Positions 10,253-20,600 of a stretch of DNA of 64,000 bases are shown here, piece after piece. The translations under genes and the position numbers were made by a program. Numbering within the stretch: the stretch's first letter is position 1; each line of letters opens with the position of its first letter. This DNA comes from Patiria miniata (taxonomy: Eukaryota > Echinodermata > Asteroidea > Valvatida > Asterinidae). Where the stretch lies: positions 31,134,129-31,198,128 of the forward strand of contig NW_024037059.1 of NCBI RefSeq assembly GCF_015706575.1, in the 5' to 3' direction. The notes under the pieces were generated by a model, which saw only the letters and a list, made by a program, of their open reading frames with translations, was not told the DNA's origin and did no database searches.

Positions 10253-10369
10253 GGTGTTGGAATGTTTTCATGGACGTATACCACGGATCCTAGACACCAG
10301 GATAAACGACTGTTCTGAGCTCTAGTACAAAATGCACTCAGTGGACTTGCCTTAATTGGTTAAACGCGT

Positions 10370-10745
10370 GATAACGGGCATTAATACCCGTTGGCGCGTA
10401 ATCGCGAATTTTCCAGATGTGCCATTGTGTTGGGTTTTTGCACGACATCTAAAACGAAAATATTCATAAAACTGTAAGTAAAACTACTTCTAACTTAAGA
10501 TATAATTGTTCCAAATTATTTTAAAAATAAATACTTCAGGATATAATAGATGGTATTGTGCACTTTTTGTCGTCAAAGATGAAGTATTTACCCGGGAAAT
10601 AAACGTCAAATTTCGAGGAGAACACCGTTTACCCAAATTTCGTTTTTAATTAGGCTTTTATTAAAAAGTTTTAGAGAGATAGGATGCCGAACCGATGAAA
10701 CAAAAGCGACATTTCATTGTTCATCTTAAAGCTAAAGATATTGTG
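10370..10745 (+). repeat. RepD copy 2
   Basis: Same-orientation relative of 8385-8780, slightly shortened in places, located about 0.6 kb upstream of the PCS copy A 5' exon. Confidence 0.7.
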
Positions 10746-11159
10746 CTCGGCATGGTTATGTAGTTATCACTTATCAGAATTCAATAATAAAGACCAAAAA
10801 CGTAGACTCATGAATATTCAAAAATATAATTCGCTGGCTTGATAGACTTCGAGGCCAGATCGGGCGAAGAGCCTTGCAAATCTGAAAGCCACCGCGCACA
10901 GTGGTCTTTGTTGAAAAGTATTCATGGTTTATATCACGCGTCTAACCAGGAGTTGGGACGAGTCGTTAATCCTTGTGTGTAGGATCCGTGGGTATACGAA
11001 CTGCCACACACACGTAGGGTTTCAAGTAGGATAATACCTAGTCCAAATCAAGGTGATGCATACAGTACGTGTACAGTACATGTAGTTGGTATCCAGCAGA
11101 AATGATGAAGACACTGTTCGCCAGTTGCAGACACAGTAGTTGCCACCTGTACGGGCAGC

Positions 11160-11392
11160 TATAACGCTGACCAGGAGTTGGCCGAGTCGTTCATCCTTCA
11201 GCGTTGGATGCGTGGACCAACTGACCTATAGGCGTGCATCATATCAAAATTACATGTAGGAAGAATTGTGTACAAACTATAATAATATTTTTTAGCCTAT
11301 AGCCGAGTGAAAATATCTGCCCAATCGTTCCAACTTTGATTTGTTGATTTATTTCTCACTTCGCCACTAGGACTTAAGTTTGAACATGTCAG
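11160..11392 (+). promoter_or_regulatory. 5' region and first exon of PCS copy A
   Basis: This segment is conserved at the orphan block (2726-2896) and, reversed, upstream of copies B (25481-25565) and C (30938-31020). The shared core is TCGTTCCAACT..GATTTATTTCTC..CTTTAGTTTGAAC, ending at CAG|GTAGGTC. Conservation that stops at a strong donor suggests a 5' untranslated exon with promoter sequence upstream. No TATA box or metal-response element is obvious. Confidence 0.5.
11386..11392 (+). CDS. PCS: phytochelatin-synthase-like copy A, exon 1 (start codon)
   Basis: ATG TCA G ends at the donor GTAGGT (11393). Joined to exon 2 at 12263 it gives Met-Ser-Gly-Ser-Glu in frame, 7 + 719 = 726 nt, 241 codons plus stop. 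The acceptor and phase fit exactly, which is why I choose this start rather than the in-frame ATG at 12238, which lies in the pyrimidine tract of the acceptor. Copies B and C and the orphan block lack ATG here. Confidence 0.55.
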
Positions 11393-11429
11393 GTAGGTCA
11401 TATTGCTGACGTATTATAGCTCCATGGTA

Positions 11430-11790
11430 ATTGGGATTCTCATAGTAGTACTGTGTATGAGAACATGCAACACAAGAAAATAGACTGGCACTGCACATGA
11501 AACCAGTCCAACAACCTTTCAGTTGAAATCCCATGGCTTTACTTTCAGGTGCAAAATGTGAAAAAAAAGTCTCCTTTCAAAATTGAATTGAGACCTCAAA
11601 CTTGGCTGATGAAATACTGAGGACCTAGTCGGCTTTGCCCCATGAACATGGTGGCTCATTGGTCTGATCTTGTTTTACATGCTTTTCTGCACTCAAGGTC
11701 CCAGTCTGTATAGCCAAAGTACTGAGCTAAGTAAACTTACTTGAAATACTTGTACTTTTTTTGTAGTCGTATAGGCCCTAACCAAAAATT
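11430..11790 (+). repeat. RepB copy in the inferred intron of PCS copy A
   Basis: Counterpart of 5000-5395 and of reversed 29130-29520. It lies between the donor at 11393 and the acceptor at 12261-12262. The ORF at 11741-11983 overlaps its end and resembles nothing I know. Confidence 0.7.
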
Positions 11791-12262
11791 TTACCAATGT
11801 GCAACAGGCTGGCTCGGCGCGCGCAAACATTACCGTTGTGATTTAGATATCACGAGGCGAGGCGGGTTCCAGACCTACATACGTCGTGCATATCACCCGG
11901 AATTCCGGGCAGTGGATACCAGTTTCACCACAAGTTACCGGACCCAATTTTTGAAGTCCACTATTAAAGAATGGGGTCAGTGAGCCAGACTAATACCCGC
12001 CCCCAATGACTTTGGATCATTCGACTCAGTGCGCAGTGGATGGACCGGGAACCAGTCTAGGTTTCCCAAACTCTCCTTTTCTGGCCGTTACATGCGAACA
12101 AGAGAAATACATGCAAACGGAGCCCATAGGGCTGGGTACATGGAATAACCACCTTGGTACTGCAGAAGGGTGTCATATTTTTCATCTAGCTAACACCGGT
12201 TAATGCTAAATATTCGATTAACTGAATTTGAGATAATGTGTTTTTTTCCGACTCCACATCAG

Positions 12263-12981
12263 GTTCTGAGGCAGATATTGGGGAAACCTTTAAAGTAAGT
12301 GAACCAATTACTTTGGAATCTGAGGAAGGCCAGCGGCTTCTGGATGAAGCTGAAGTTCGTCAAGACATCTTAATGGACGTGTTTGATTTCCAGCAGCACT
12401 ATTCGCACTGTGGCATACAGAGTGCAGCGCTTCTTCTTGCATCCTTTGAATGTGGAAAAGCGTGTCGTGAAGCAGGGCATCGCAACTTCAGACACTGTAA
12501 GGACATTAAGGAGCAGTACCACGGATTTGCTATGTTCGCCTTCAAGGAGACCGAGGAGATCATTACCCATGATGTCGTCCAGAAAAAAGGCACCTCATTG
12601 ATGGATGTAGGCCAGTTACTCGTCAGCCACAAACACCAAGCTACGATGTACTTTGGTCAAGAGTCCTCCGTGGATGAATTCCGCTGTCTAGCCGTGGAAG
12701 CCCTGCGCCATGAAGATTCCAGCGCTGGAGTTATTCTGAACTTCCAGCGATACCTTTTGGGTCAAATCGGGAAGGCTTCCAAGTTTGGACATCACAGTCC
12801 CTTTTGCGCGTATCACAAAGCCTCTGACCGCTTTCTAATGCTTGATACTAATGGTATTGTCATGAATGCTGGCAAACCCAAAGTGTGGTTAAAGACCGAA
12901 GATTTGTTTCAGGCAACGCAAGATGTTGATGTAGCTACTGGAAAGTCGCGAGGATTTGTGATCATGGGTGGTGTTATCTGA
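12263..12981 (+). CDS. PCS: phytochelatin-synthase-like protein, copy A, catalytic exon
   Basis: Phytochelatin synthases are papain-like gamma-glutamylcysteine transpeptidases that make (gamma-Glu-Cys)n-Gly from glutathione and so help detoxify cadmium and other metals. With exon 1 the protein has 241 residues. PITLESEEGQRLL (17-29) matches the family's conserved N-terminal segment. Cys52 lies in HCGIQSA, His179 in GHHSP (family GHFSP), and Asp197 in LMLD (family LILD). The His-Asp spacing of 18 equals that of plant enzymes. VDVATGKSRGFVIM near the C-terminus matches the family's ATGKTRGFMLI. The Cys-rich C-terminal half of plant enzymes is absent, so this is a catalytic-domain-only form. A T-rich CACATCAG acceptor precedes it. 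Copy A has five extra residues after Asp197-Thr-Asn compared with B and C. The ORF is open throughout. Activity cannot be judged from sequence. Confidence 0.82.
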
Positions 12982-12997
12982 ACATACTTTCAGGCAT

Positions 12998-13271
12998 TTT
13001 ATTAACTTGGAGCATCTCGTGTTTATTTAGAGTATTGTAGCATGTATAATGGTTCAAAAACAGGCTTAAATTGTTTTTAATGAATTCAAATGTTGCAACA
13101 GTGTACCCCTTTAAATTTTAAATCTCAACCATTTGTCAGACTGTTTGAACAGAAAACTAGCAGACTTTATTTGATTTTCTTTGCCTGTCATTTTTATCTG
13201 GAAGACTTTCCTTTATTAACTTGGAGCATCTCGTGTTTATTTAGAGTATTGTAGCATGTATAATGGTTCAA
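12998..13271 (+). repeat. duplicated 3' flank of PCS copy A
   Basis: About 58 bases starting TTATTAACTTGGAGCATCTC occur at 12998-13056 and again, nearly identical, at 13212-13271. They are separated by the left arm of the foldback element. The second copy continues into sequence matching the 3' flank of copies B and C, so it marks the original flank. Confidence 0.75.
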
Positions 13272-13554
13272 TTTTATTTAAAAGGATAGACTTAATCTGA
13301 GGCCAGTGTTTTCCTAATATAAAATACTTTATTATATACATATATTTTATTACATACATGTTTTTTCAACTATATTTTACTATTTTGTTAAGCTAATGTT
13401 CCAGTCTTCCAGATAAAAATGACAGGCAAAGAAAACCAAATAAAGTCTGCTAGTTTTCTGTTTAAACAGTCCGACAAATGGTTGAGATTTAAAATTTAAA
13501 GGGGTACACTGTTACAACATTTGAATTCATTAAAAACAATTTTAGCCTGTTTTT
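13057..13554. mobile_element. foldback element downstream of PCS copy A
   Basis: Arms of about 150 bp (13057-13206 and 13404-13554) are inverted near-identical copies, from AAAACAGGC to CTGGAAGAC and back. The spacer holds the second copy of the duplicated flank plus A/T-rich sequence. No protein is present. Confidence 0.7.
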
Positions 13555-13589
13555 ATAATAAATATTTATTTCTCATTAATATGTATGCT

Positions 13590-13738
13590 AATTAGTCTAA
13601 GGTCTCGGTCTCGGTCTCGCCCATAAGATATCGGTCTCCGAGTCTCGGCTTTGGACCCTTCGGTCTCGGTGTCGGTCCTAAGGTCTTGGTTTCGGTCTCG
13701 GTCTCGAGCTTTCAGGTCTCGACTACAACACGGGTTTT
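13590..13738. mobile_element. GGTCTCGG-repeat remnant of a hAT-like element
   Basis: Repeats of CGGTCTCGGTCTCG end in GACTACAACAC, the mirror of the GTGTTGTAGTCGAGAC start seen at 44663. The opposite end was not found. Confidence 0.5.
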
Positions 13739-14022
13739 ATTATTCATGCTGTGCACTGACATGGTGCCATTTTGAAGAGTATTTTACACACTAGAAGAAT
13801 GTTGTCTTTATTATCTAATGCAATAACATATGGACAATTCAATGTGAGCAGCATTGATGAATATAGGAATGACTCATAATTGTTTAATTCATTAATAGAA
13901 ATAAGCAGTTATCTATAACCATCACGTTAATTAAAATGGACAGACTTTGATATTTTGTATTTTTATCCATGTAATATGAGTGTAGTGTTATTGTGTGGAT
14001 TAATTGATTTTGTTATAGTGGT

Positions 14023-14544
14023 TGCTGGGCCTGGGCGAGTAGTGGATTTTCCTACTCGAGTACTCGCAGAGAAATTACTCCCCAGTAGTCGAGTACTTGC
14101 GAGTAGTTTACTAAATCCCCATCAAAACAAAAAGATGGCATAAACATTACGAAGAAGGAAGTTACTACGAATAAAAAGCGTTGAAGGCACACCGCATTTT
14201 TTAGCACTGAGATATGCTTACTATATGCACAATTTTGGCACATTTTACATGAACGTTTATTTATTGAGAGTGAGTAGTGGAATTCCAAGGCAACAGATGG
14301 AGGTAGCGATTCCTTTACTGCAGGGGATGCAGTGAGATAAAATACTAGTTTGGCGCAGAAACCGCAAAATGGTTACTTTTTTTTCTAAGTCAGCATTAGT
14401 TGTGCAAAACAAAAATGGTACTCGCGAGTACATGTACCTATTTCTACTTGCGACAGGACAAGTACTCGAGTAGCTGATGAAAACCACGAGTAGTACAACG
14501 AGTAGCAAATACTACTCGTGAGTACTCGGTATACTCGCCCAGCA
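14023..14544. mobile_element. hAT-like MITE with exact 8-bp duplication ATAGTGGT
   Basis: The ends TGCTGGGC and GCCCAGCA are followed by ACTCG/CGAGTA-rich subterminal sequence on both sides. ATAGTGGT is repeated exactly at 14015-14022 and 14545-14552. No transposase ORF. The reverse ORFs within are chance. Confidence 0.75.
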
Positions 14545-14552
14545 ATAGTGGT

Positions 14553-14950
14553 TGCCACCATTAGGACTTGCATATGATCATCGCCTTCTCGAGCATTCAT
14601 CTCGTGCTTCATGTGTAGCACCAAGATGAACATTGTGAGTAGGGTATGGTTATGTTTGTCTTAATGATTAAAAATCATTGGACAACTAGAACAACCTTAA
14701 TGCTGGATAAGTGAATGTCGATTTACTAAGTGATCATTTGACAGACTGTTTAGTCTGTTACAAAGTTTTGTGATCATGCGTTTGGTGTAAGTTGTGGAGA
14801 ATAAGGATCTTTTAGATTTCAGAAATTAGAACCAAGTTTGAACTTCGTGCATGTTAATATGGCAAAGTTGAAGACTCGATCTCTCTTCCTTATTCCAGAT
14901 GGGATTTTATATCAATATTCGAGTCAAGAAATGTTTTTTTTATTCACTTT
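14553..14950. other. nothing recognised
   Basis: A/T-rich sequence with short chance ORFs only. Confidence 0.4.
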
Positions 14951-15365
14951 AACCCTAAGGGGCCGGGTTATTTTGACCATCTCTCAGCCGGGGGGGGGGG
15001 GGGGGGGGCGGCGGATTCCGCCCCCCCCCCTACGATCTCGGCCATCGAGTGACGAAAAATTTTGAAACTCGGCACATGCATAGAGCAACTCTTTCTAAAA
15101 ATACCCAAGAAATTTCATGACTATAGGTCAAAGGGTTTTGGAATTATGGCTAATTAATTATTCATTGTTCGAATTATTCATGTACGAATGGCAATTCTGC
15201 TCTGTGTACACGACGTATATGCGAAAATTCAGTTTTCACGATTTTTATGTTTGTGGTATCAAAAGATGCGCAAAGCTCGAGGCTAAAAAATCATAACAGC
15301 TCAGGTCGCGAAAAATTGTTTTTTAGAGGCTATCACGGAAAAAGTTGAGGGGGGGGGGCGGATGT
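14951..15365. mobile_element. possible transposon remnant with long G and C runs
   Basis: TTTAACCCTAAGGGGCCGGG near 14948 leads into a run of G, GGCGGATTCCGCC and a run of C (14989-15031). A second G run lies near 15349. A related GGGGCCGGGGCGGAATCCGCC lies at 46583. Ends and family are not established. Confidence 0.35.
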
Positions 15366-16121
15366 CACATTGGTAAATGTAATTTTATTTCGACCCAGTA
15401 GACAATTTGGAATTTGAATTAAATCTATCACTATATATTTGTAAATTGATGCTTCTTTGAATTTCCTTTTTTAGGCTGCAATCCTTGTTTCCTTAAATAT
15501 TTGGGGTTTAGGTACACTATACCCACTCGGTACCATACCATTTTGAGCACATGTTTGCTAGACTTAGTTGGATGTCATTTTCTGAAATGGTCGAGTATCG
15601 GACAATGCCGGCAGAACACATTTTTTTTGTTGGCCGGCGGTGTATTTTTGTTCTCGATTAAACCAAAAATTCCGCCTAAATTTTTACTATGAAAAGCAAG
15701 AAGGGTTCCGATGTATTGCTTTTGAGTTTTGTAAGTGGGTGTACGCATTGTAAATATTCAAGAATAAACTCGTTTCGCCCGACCCACAAAGAATGCCGAA
15801 CTGCCGATAACGTCATTATAACAGCGATTAAACAGCGATATCCGACTGACGCGATTAGAACGACAGAGGACGCAAATAATTCGCGTTTGATTGTGCACAG
15901 TGAGACTTTATTAAAAAGCGAGCTCATTAGCATGGAAAGTGCCCCACAACTTTTTTTGTAAAAGGAGACCGTTTGGCTCAAAAAAAGAAGGTGGAATTGT
16001 GTATATGGCCGAGGGTCAACTCCCTGGTTTTTGGGCTTCCATCTGAGGTTGAAAAATGGGTCGTATTTGCCCCAGAAATTGAAGGGATGCCATGGCTGCG
16101 CGCAGGCTTGGGTCTTGGCCG
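15366..16121. other. unassigned; small ORF 15689-15961 not recognised
   Basis: A 90-codon + ORF (15689-15961) and an overlapping 101-codon - ORF exist, but neither shows a domain, signal peptide or splice context I can support. Confidence 0.3.
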
Positions 16122-16332
16122 ACCATTACTAACACATTGTCGTAAAGGTTCGTATCTAAAAATTCCTACGCAAAACCCCCTACACCGGGGGTGTGTGTAA
16201 AAAAAATCAGACGGTTATTTATTACTCCCCATCACGCTTAATTAACTTCGGCAGCGACCGTAAGCCCTATTTTAAAGAATATGTTAAGACAGGATCAAGG
16301 TACCAACTTTTACGACAACGCCGGGTAGTAAT
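16122..16332 (+). mobile_element. MITE, family E, copy 1
   Basis: The ends CATTACTAACACATTGTCGT and, mirrored, ACGACAACGCCGGGTAGTAATG are inverted. The interior matches the reverse complement of 31976-32186, with shared words GACGGTTATTT, CCCCATCACG and TTAATTAACTTCGGCAGCG. The + ORF 16193-16552 starts inside it. Confidence 0.65.
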
Positions 16333-16545
16333 GAAAAAGGCTTTTCTTGTTTACAAATGTATAAACAAAATTACTCCTTTGTATATGACAAATCTGTTTA
16401 CACTATTAATTATTCGGATTCGTAAAACACAAACGAGACAATCCACTGACATAGCACTGAAGATTCCTTTTGCGAAAAAAAATGATGCCTCCAGCTTTTC
16501 TGTTACTGGTACAATCGTTGAGTTCATTCAAACTCAATGCATTCA
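16333..16545 (+). mobile_element. LINE 3' fragment (reverse-transcriptase C-terminus)
   Basis: Reads KKAFLVYKCINKITPLYMTN followed by a segment like the arm just before LINE stop codons (RQSTDIALKIPFAKKN..SSFSVTGTIVEF). Only about 70 codons remain and it is truncated at both sides. Confidence 0.6.
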
Positions 16546-16658
16546 TAGCTGACGGACGTGCTTCAGACCGCTCCCCGAAAATTCAGCAAAATTAATCATT
16601 GTGCCGCTCATCGAAAATAATTTAATCAACACGCCTTCATCATAATAACTCCCCTAAC

Positions 16659-17040
16659 ATGGCCGAATCGTCTGAGCCGAAAAAAACATCCAGAAGCAGC
16701 AGGAAAAGAGATACATCCAATAAGGATCAACCGGTACTGCCCGCTTATGACACTGACACAGACCAAGATGGCTGCCATCAATGCACCTGCCAGAAGTCAA
16801 ACATCGAAATCCACACGAAGCTGGATAAAATCCTCCAGACCCTTACAGCACTGGGTGCGAGAGTCTCTGAGGTAGAGGAGAATTTAAACAAAGTAAGGCA
16901 AACAGTGTCAACCCATGATCGTGATTGAAGATCTGAAGGCCAGTCTGGAAATGGTCGACAAGCGTATCCGAGACCACACCGCCCTCATCAACTACCAAAT
17001 CTACTTGTACAAAGACACACGATCCAAGAATTCTTTGCCC
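16659..17040 (+). mobile_element. L1-like LINE ORF1 remnant (coiled coil)
   Basis: An ATG ORF gives a charged Ser/Lys-rich start, a CHQCTCQKS patch (residues 39-47) and heptad-like IHTKLDKILQTLTALGARVS and VEENLNKVRQTVSTHD. It continues in another frame as DLKASLEMVDKRIRDHTALI. The pattern resembles the N-terminal coiled coil of L1/Tx1-type ORF1 proteins. No RNA-binding domain follows. A short host coiled-coil exon is the alternative. Confidence 0.4.
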
Positions 17041-17084
17041 TTGCCTCCAAGCTCTTTATTTCTCCCTGTCGGGCGCCTTAATTG

Positions 17085-17206
17085 TACATCCAATTAATTT
17101 GTCCATAATCATTATCAACTTACATGTACATCCTAAATCATGATCATGTCCATCCAATCAATTTGTTCATAATCATTAGCAACGTACATCCTAAATCATG
17201 ATCACA
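17085..17206 (+). repeat. two-unit tandem repeat, about 60 bp
   Basis: CATAATCATTA..CAACTTACAT and CATCCTAAATCATGATCA occur twice in a row (17100-17148 and 17165-17206). Confidence 0.7.
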
Positions 17207-17689
17207 AATTAGATAGCATATCTCTCATTATAATGCTTGTCAAGCAAGTAGCTTGTTCTAAACACATATATATATAACTGGTCTCGAACTCAAAAGGAGT
17301 AAACTGCAAACTTGTAAATTCAAGCAACAAACAGGTCTTTTCCCCCAATCGGGGGCTTATTATATATGAACCCATGCAAAACTAGTTCCCCGAGAATTAC
17401 CCTGGTTATTCCCTGGACTGAGAGAGGTTGGGTCAGCCGCCCCATTCGGCGGATGGTTACTCCGCCGAGGCCGAGAGCCCCGTGGTCCCCGGGGTCTCGA
17501 TGCCTCCCCCGGCGTCCCGGGGCACCCCGTGACAAGGCCTGGCGAAGGTAACTGGTCAACTTTCGTGACCACCTGACCAAACCCTGGCACAGAGGAAAAA
17601 AACAACCCCAAAAATTAACTCCAACAATTTTTTTTTTTTGGCCCATTTTTTGATTGTGCGAGGTTACAAGGTACTGAGGTTGCGGCTTC
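17207..17689. other. unassigned, with a G/C-rich part 17440-17540
   Basis: Contains (TA)n near 17268, an AT-rich part, then a CpG-rich stretch. The overlapping - ORFs here (17320-17646) have biased composition and no domain. It may be terminal sequence of the neighbouring retroelement, but I found no matching repeat at the other end. Confidence 0.3.
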
Positions 17690-20600
17690 GCTGGACAAGT
17701 GCGCCAATTATCTTACAGGAATCCTGCGGACTGCACAGCCAACATGAAATCACCAATGAGTATATCTGAACCGGCATCTGACAGATGGACACCGTCGCAC
17801 CTGAAGTACCTGTGTTCGTGAGTGGCGAAACTATTGCTGATACAGGATGCATTAGCGATCCGCAGTACTCTTCTTTTGGCGTACTTATTCAACGATTTGT
17901 GGACATTCTCTATCTTTACTTGTGACGTGCAACGCTCATATCCATAAAAAAACAACCTGGGTAATATTGCCGACCAAGTGAGATGCGCCTGTGGAAACAT
18001 CTCCCTTGAGGATTTAATTGCTGTTTCGATCGCTTGGCGGCATTCTTTGGCAGGCCATTTACCCAAGTCGTTCGACCCTATAAGTGAATTATAATCATAT
18101 CTGGGGACAAACTACGACGCGTTCGTCGTTGGAGCTCGCTCGGAAAGTCCTGGAGAGTTGCTCCGCCTTTTCCCATCCATGTCACTACTGATTGAGACAG
18201 TCCCAAATTCTGCTTTCCTGTGGAGCTGGCTCTCTCATTTCGTCGCAGAGCTGACAAACCGACGAATAAGCGAAAACCTTGTTTGGAGTAATTCGCGTTT
18301 GAAGTTGGACACTTCTCCGGGCGCCGTATTTTACCCTTAATGTTTCGATAAAAAAACTTTTAGTATATATTCTGAATAAAATATGAAACTAAGTATCCAC
18401 CAGGTCACTTATTTAATCAGAGAAGTTGTGCGATATGATTTTATTTGATCGTAAACGCATTCGTCAGTTTGTCAAATTACATTAATCTGCAATATCCGGT
18501 TGTTCTTCATACTGTTTGTATGCTATTCGTCAGTTTGTCGGATCGCGCGTGCACGCACGCGCAATCCGACAAACTGACGAATAACATTCGTTGGTACTTT
18601 GAATGCACACCTTACATAAGCTGGTTACCAGCGAAATGTTTGTATGCTATTCGTCAGTTTGACGAATGACATTCGTTGGTACTTGGAACGCACACCTTAC
18701 ATAAGCTGGTTACCAGCGAAATTTCGTATTCGTCACTATGTAAAATTATGGATTTGTTTTTGTGAGTGATTCGCCACAAGGGGGGCTCTGAATCTCAAAA
18801 TCCAGACAATTAATATTAAGAATTTTGGCATAAATACTTGAAAGAGCAACCTTCATAAAGCCTAAAAATAACAAAAAATCGAAATCGCCAAAATGGTCGA
18901 TTCGCCGGTTTGTCAGCTCTGCGACGATTTGCTCTCCGAACGAGACTGTTGCCGACCACCCAGACATTTCCTCTGCAATTAGCTGGAAGGAATACACAGG
19001 ATTTTTGAGCCAGTTTTGCTATCTTAGTAGTATGCTCTATTTGCGGATGTATAATTTAAAAGCGTCGCTGCGCCACCTACCCATCGTTTGTTTTTCACTG
19101 GGGGATAGCCCGTTTAACGCCGCAGTTGTCGCTGCGCCTATTCGGAACGAGTGCGTCCCGTACTGTAGTGGGGGGGGGGGGGGGGGGGGGGGGACTCCAG
19201 CGTGGTGTAAGACCCTTCTTAGTACCGCCCCGAATTGGTACTGTGTTAATGGCGCCCCATTTGCGTGGCAGAAGAGGGGGCCCTTGGCAGCTGGTCTGCG
19301 TACAAGATATTTCCCCATAGCCTGAACTGGGCACATGTTTTCGATACCATTGCCGTGTATCCGCAGCATGACTGCGGACCCGTATTGATCGTTTATTATT
19401 GAAACCCCATTATAGTATTCAAGGAATGATTGCCACATTGTCAAATCCCGGATAGCGCCTTCGCTTAGGGTGATTGGTTGGCCTGTTTCTGAGTTGCTTT
19501 TTGTCATGTCCGTGAGTCGGCGTAGAAATGCCCTACCTGGTTTTACTGCCCTACATAGAAAATTTAAGAGTCCTACCATGGACTGTATCTCCTTGCGGCA
19601 AAACAACCGTCTCGCGAGCGCCTTACGTATTTTTTTTGCTGTGTCTCTACTAGTTTGTCCTTAGGAATTCGTACTTGCATTAGCTGTGAGTCGATTACTA
19701 GGCCCAGAAATGTGAGTTTTATTGTTGGTCCTTCACCTTTCTCGACTGCAAGGGGGACTCCCAGAAACCGGCACACTGCTTTGAACTCCCGAACCAGTGA
19801 AAGGCATGTTTTATCTGCCGCTTGCGGTGCTCCGACGCAAAGGAAATCATCCATGTAATGAATTATTCTGTCGGTCTTTAGGTTTGAACGCATGCAGTAC
19901 TCTATAAACGATGAGAACGCCTCAAAGTACGCCGGTGCGCATCTAACCCCCATAGGCATACATTTATCAATGTAGTATTCTCCTTGGAACTTGATCCCTA
20001 GAAGTTCAAGTCCCGAACGCAGATCGGGAGTAATCTAAAAGCAGACTTTATGTCTGCTTGCCATCTCCGCCCCTACCCCCGCGTTTTAGCCACCAGGTCT
20101 GTGGCTTTGTCAAATGTGTATATTCAACTCGGCTTACCGAATCTGGAATAAATTCGTTTATTGAGAAACCTGGTGGGTAGGACAGGTGATTTATTTGTCT
20201 GTATTCCCCGGGAACTTTCTTTGGTACGAGTCCTAGCGGGTTTGACCGTAACCTCGTAAGGGGCCGTGCGAGAAATGGACCGGCATAGCGACCTAACCGG
20301 ACTTCTTTTGTTACTTTTTCTAGTGCGATTTTTTCATTGATTTCAACCGACTTCAGGTTAGGTAAGTCTACTGGCATGCGGGGTCCCGCGTATTCGAGAC
20401 TGAAACCCTTAGTGAATCCTGTTTTCAATAATTGCGCTGCTTCTTTATCGGGGTAACTTTCAAGCATGCTTTTTAGGTTAGGAACTATTATCGGGGTCGG
20501 AGCTAAAGTTGACAGAGATATTGTATTTCGTGGGCAGTCAACGACATCTAACAATTTACTGTTTCGTTTTTGGGACGCGGCTACCTGTAGTGGAGTGAAG

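Noticed and set aside
12238-12262. ATG at 12238 as the start of PCS copy A
   Set aside because: It lies in the T-rich tract of a good acceptor, and the three copies diverge just here but agree after the AG, so this is intron. The same applies to 25030 and 28867.
12370-12632. ORFs overlapping the PCS exons in other frames (also at 24639-24888 and 28467-28739)
   Set aside because: Shadows of the conserved PCS frame; they recur only because the exons are duplicated.
19095-19334. Pro-rich ORFs across a G/C run
   Set aside because: Produced by a homopolymer run within the retroelement fossil; no independent meaning.
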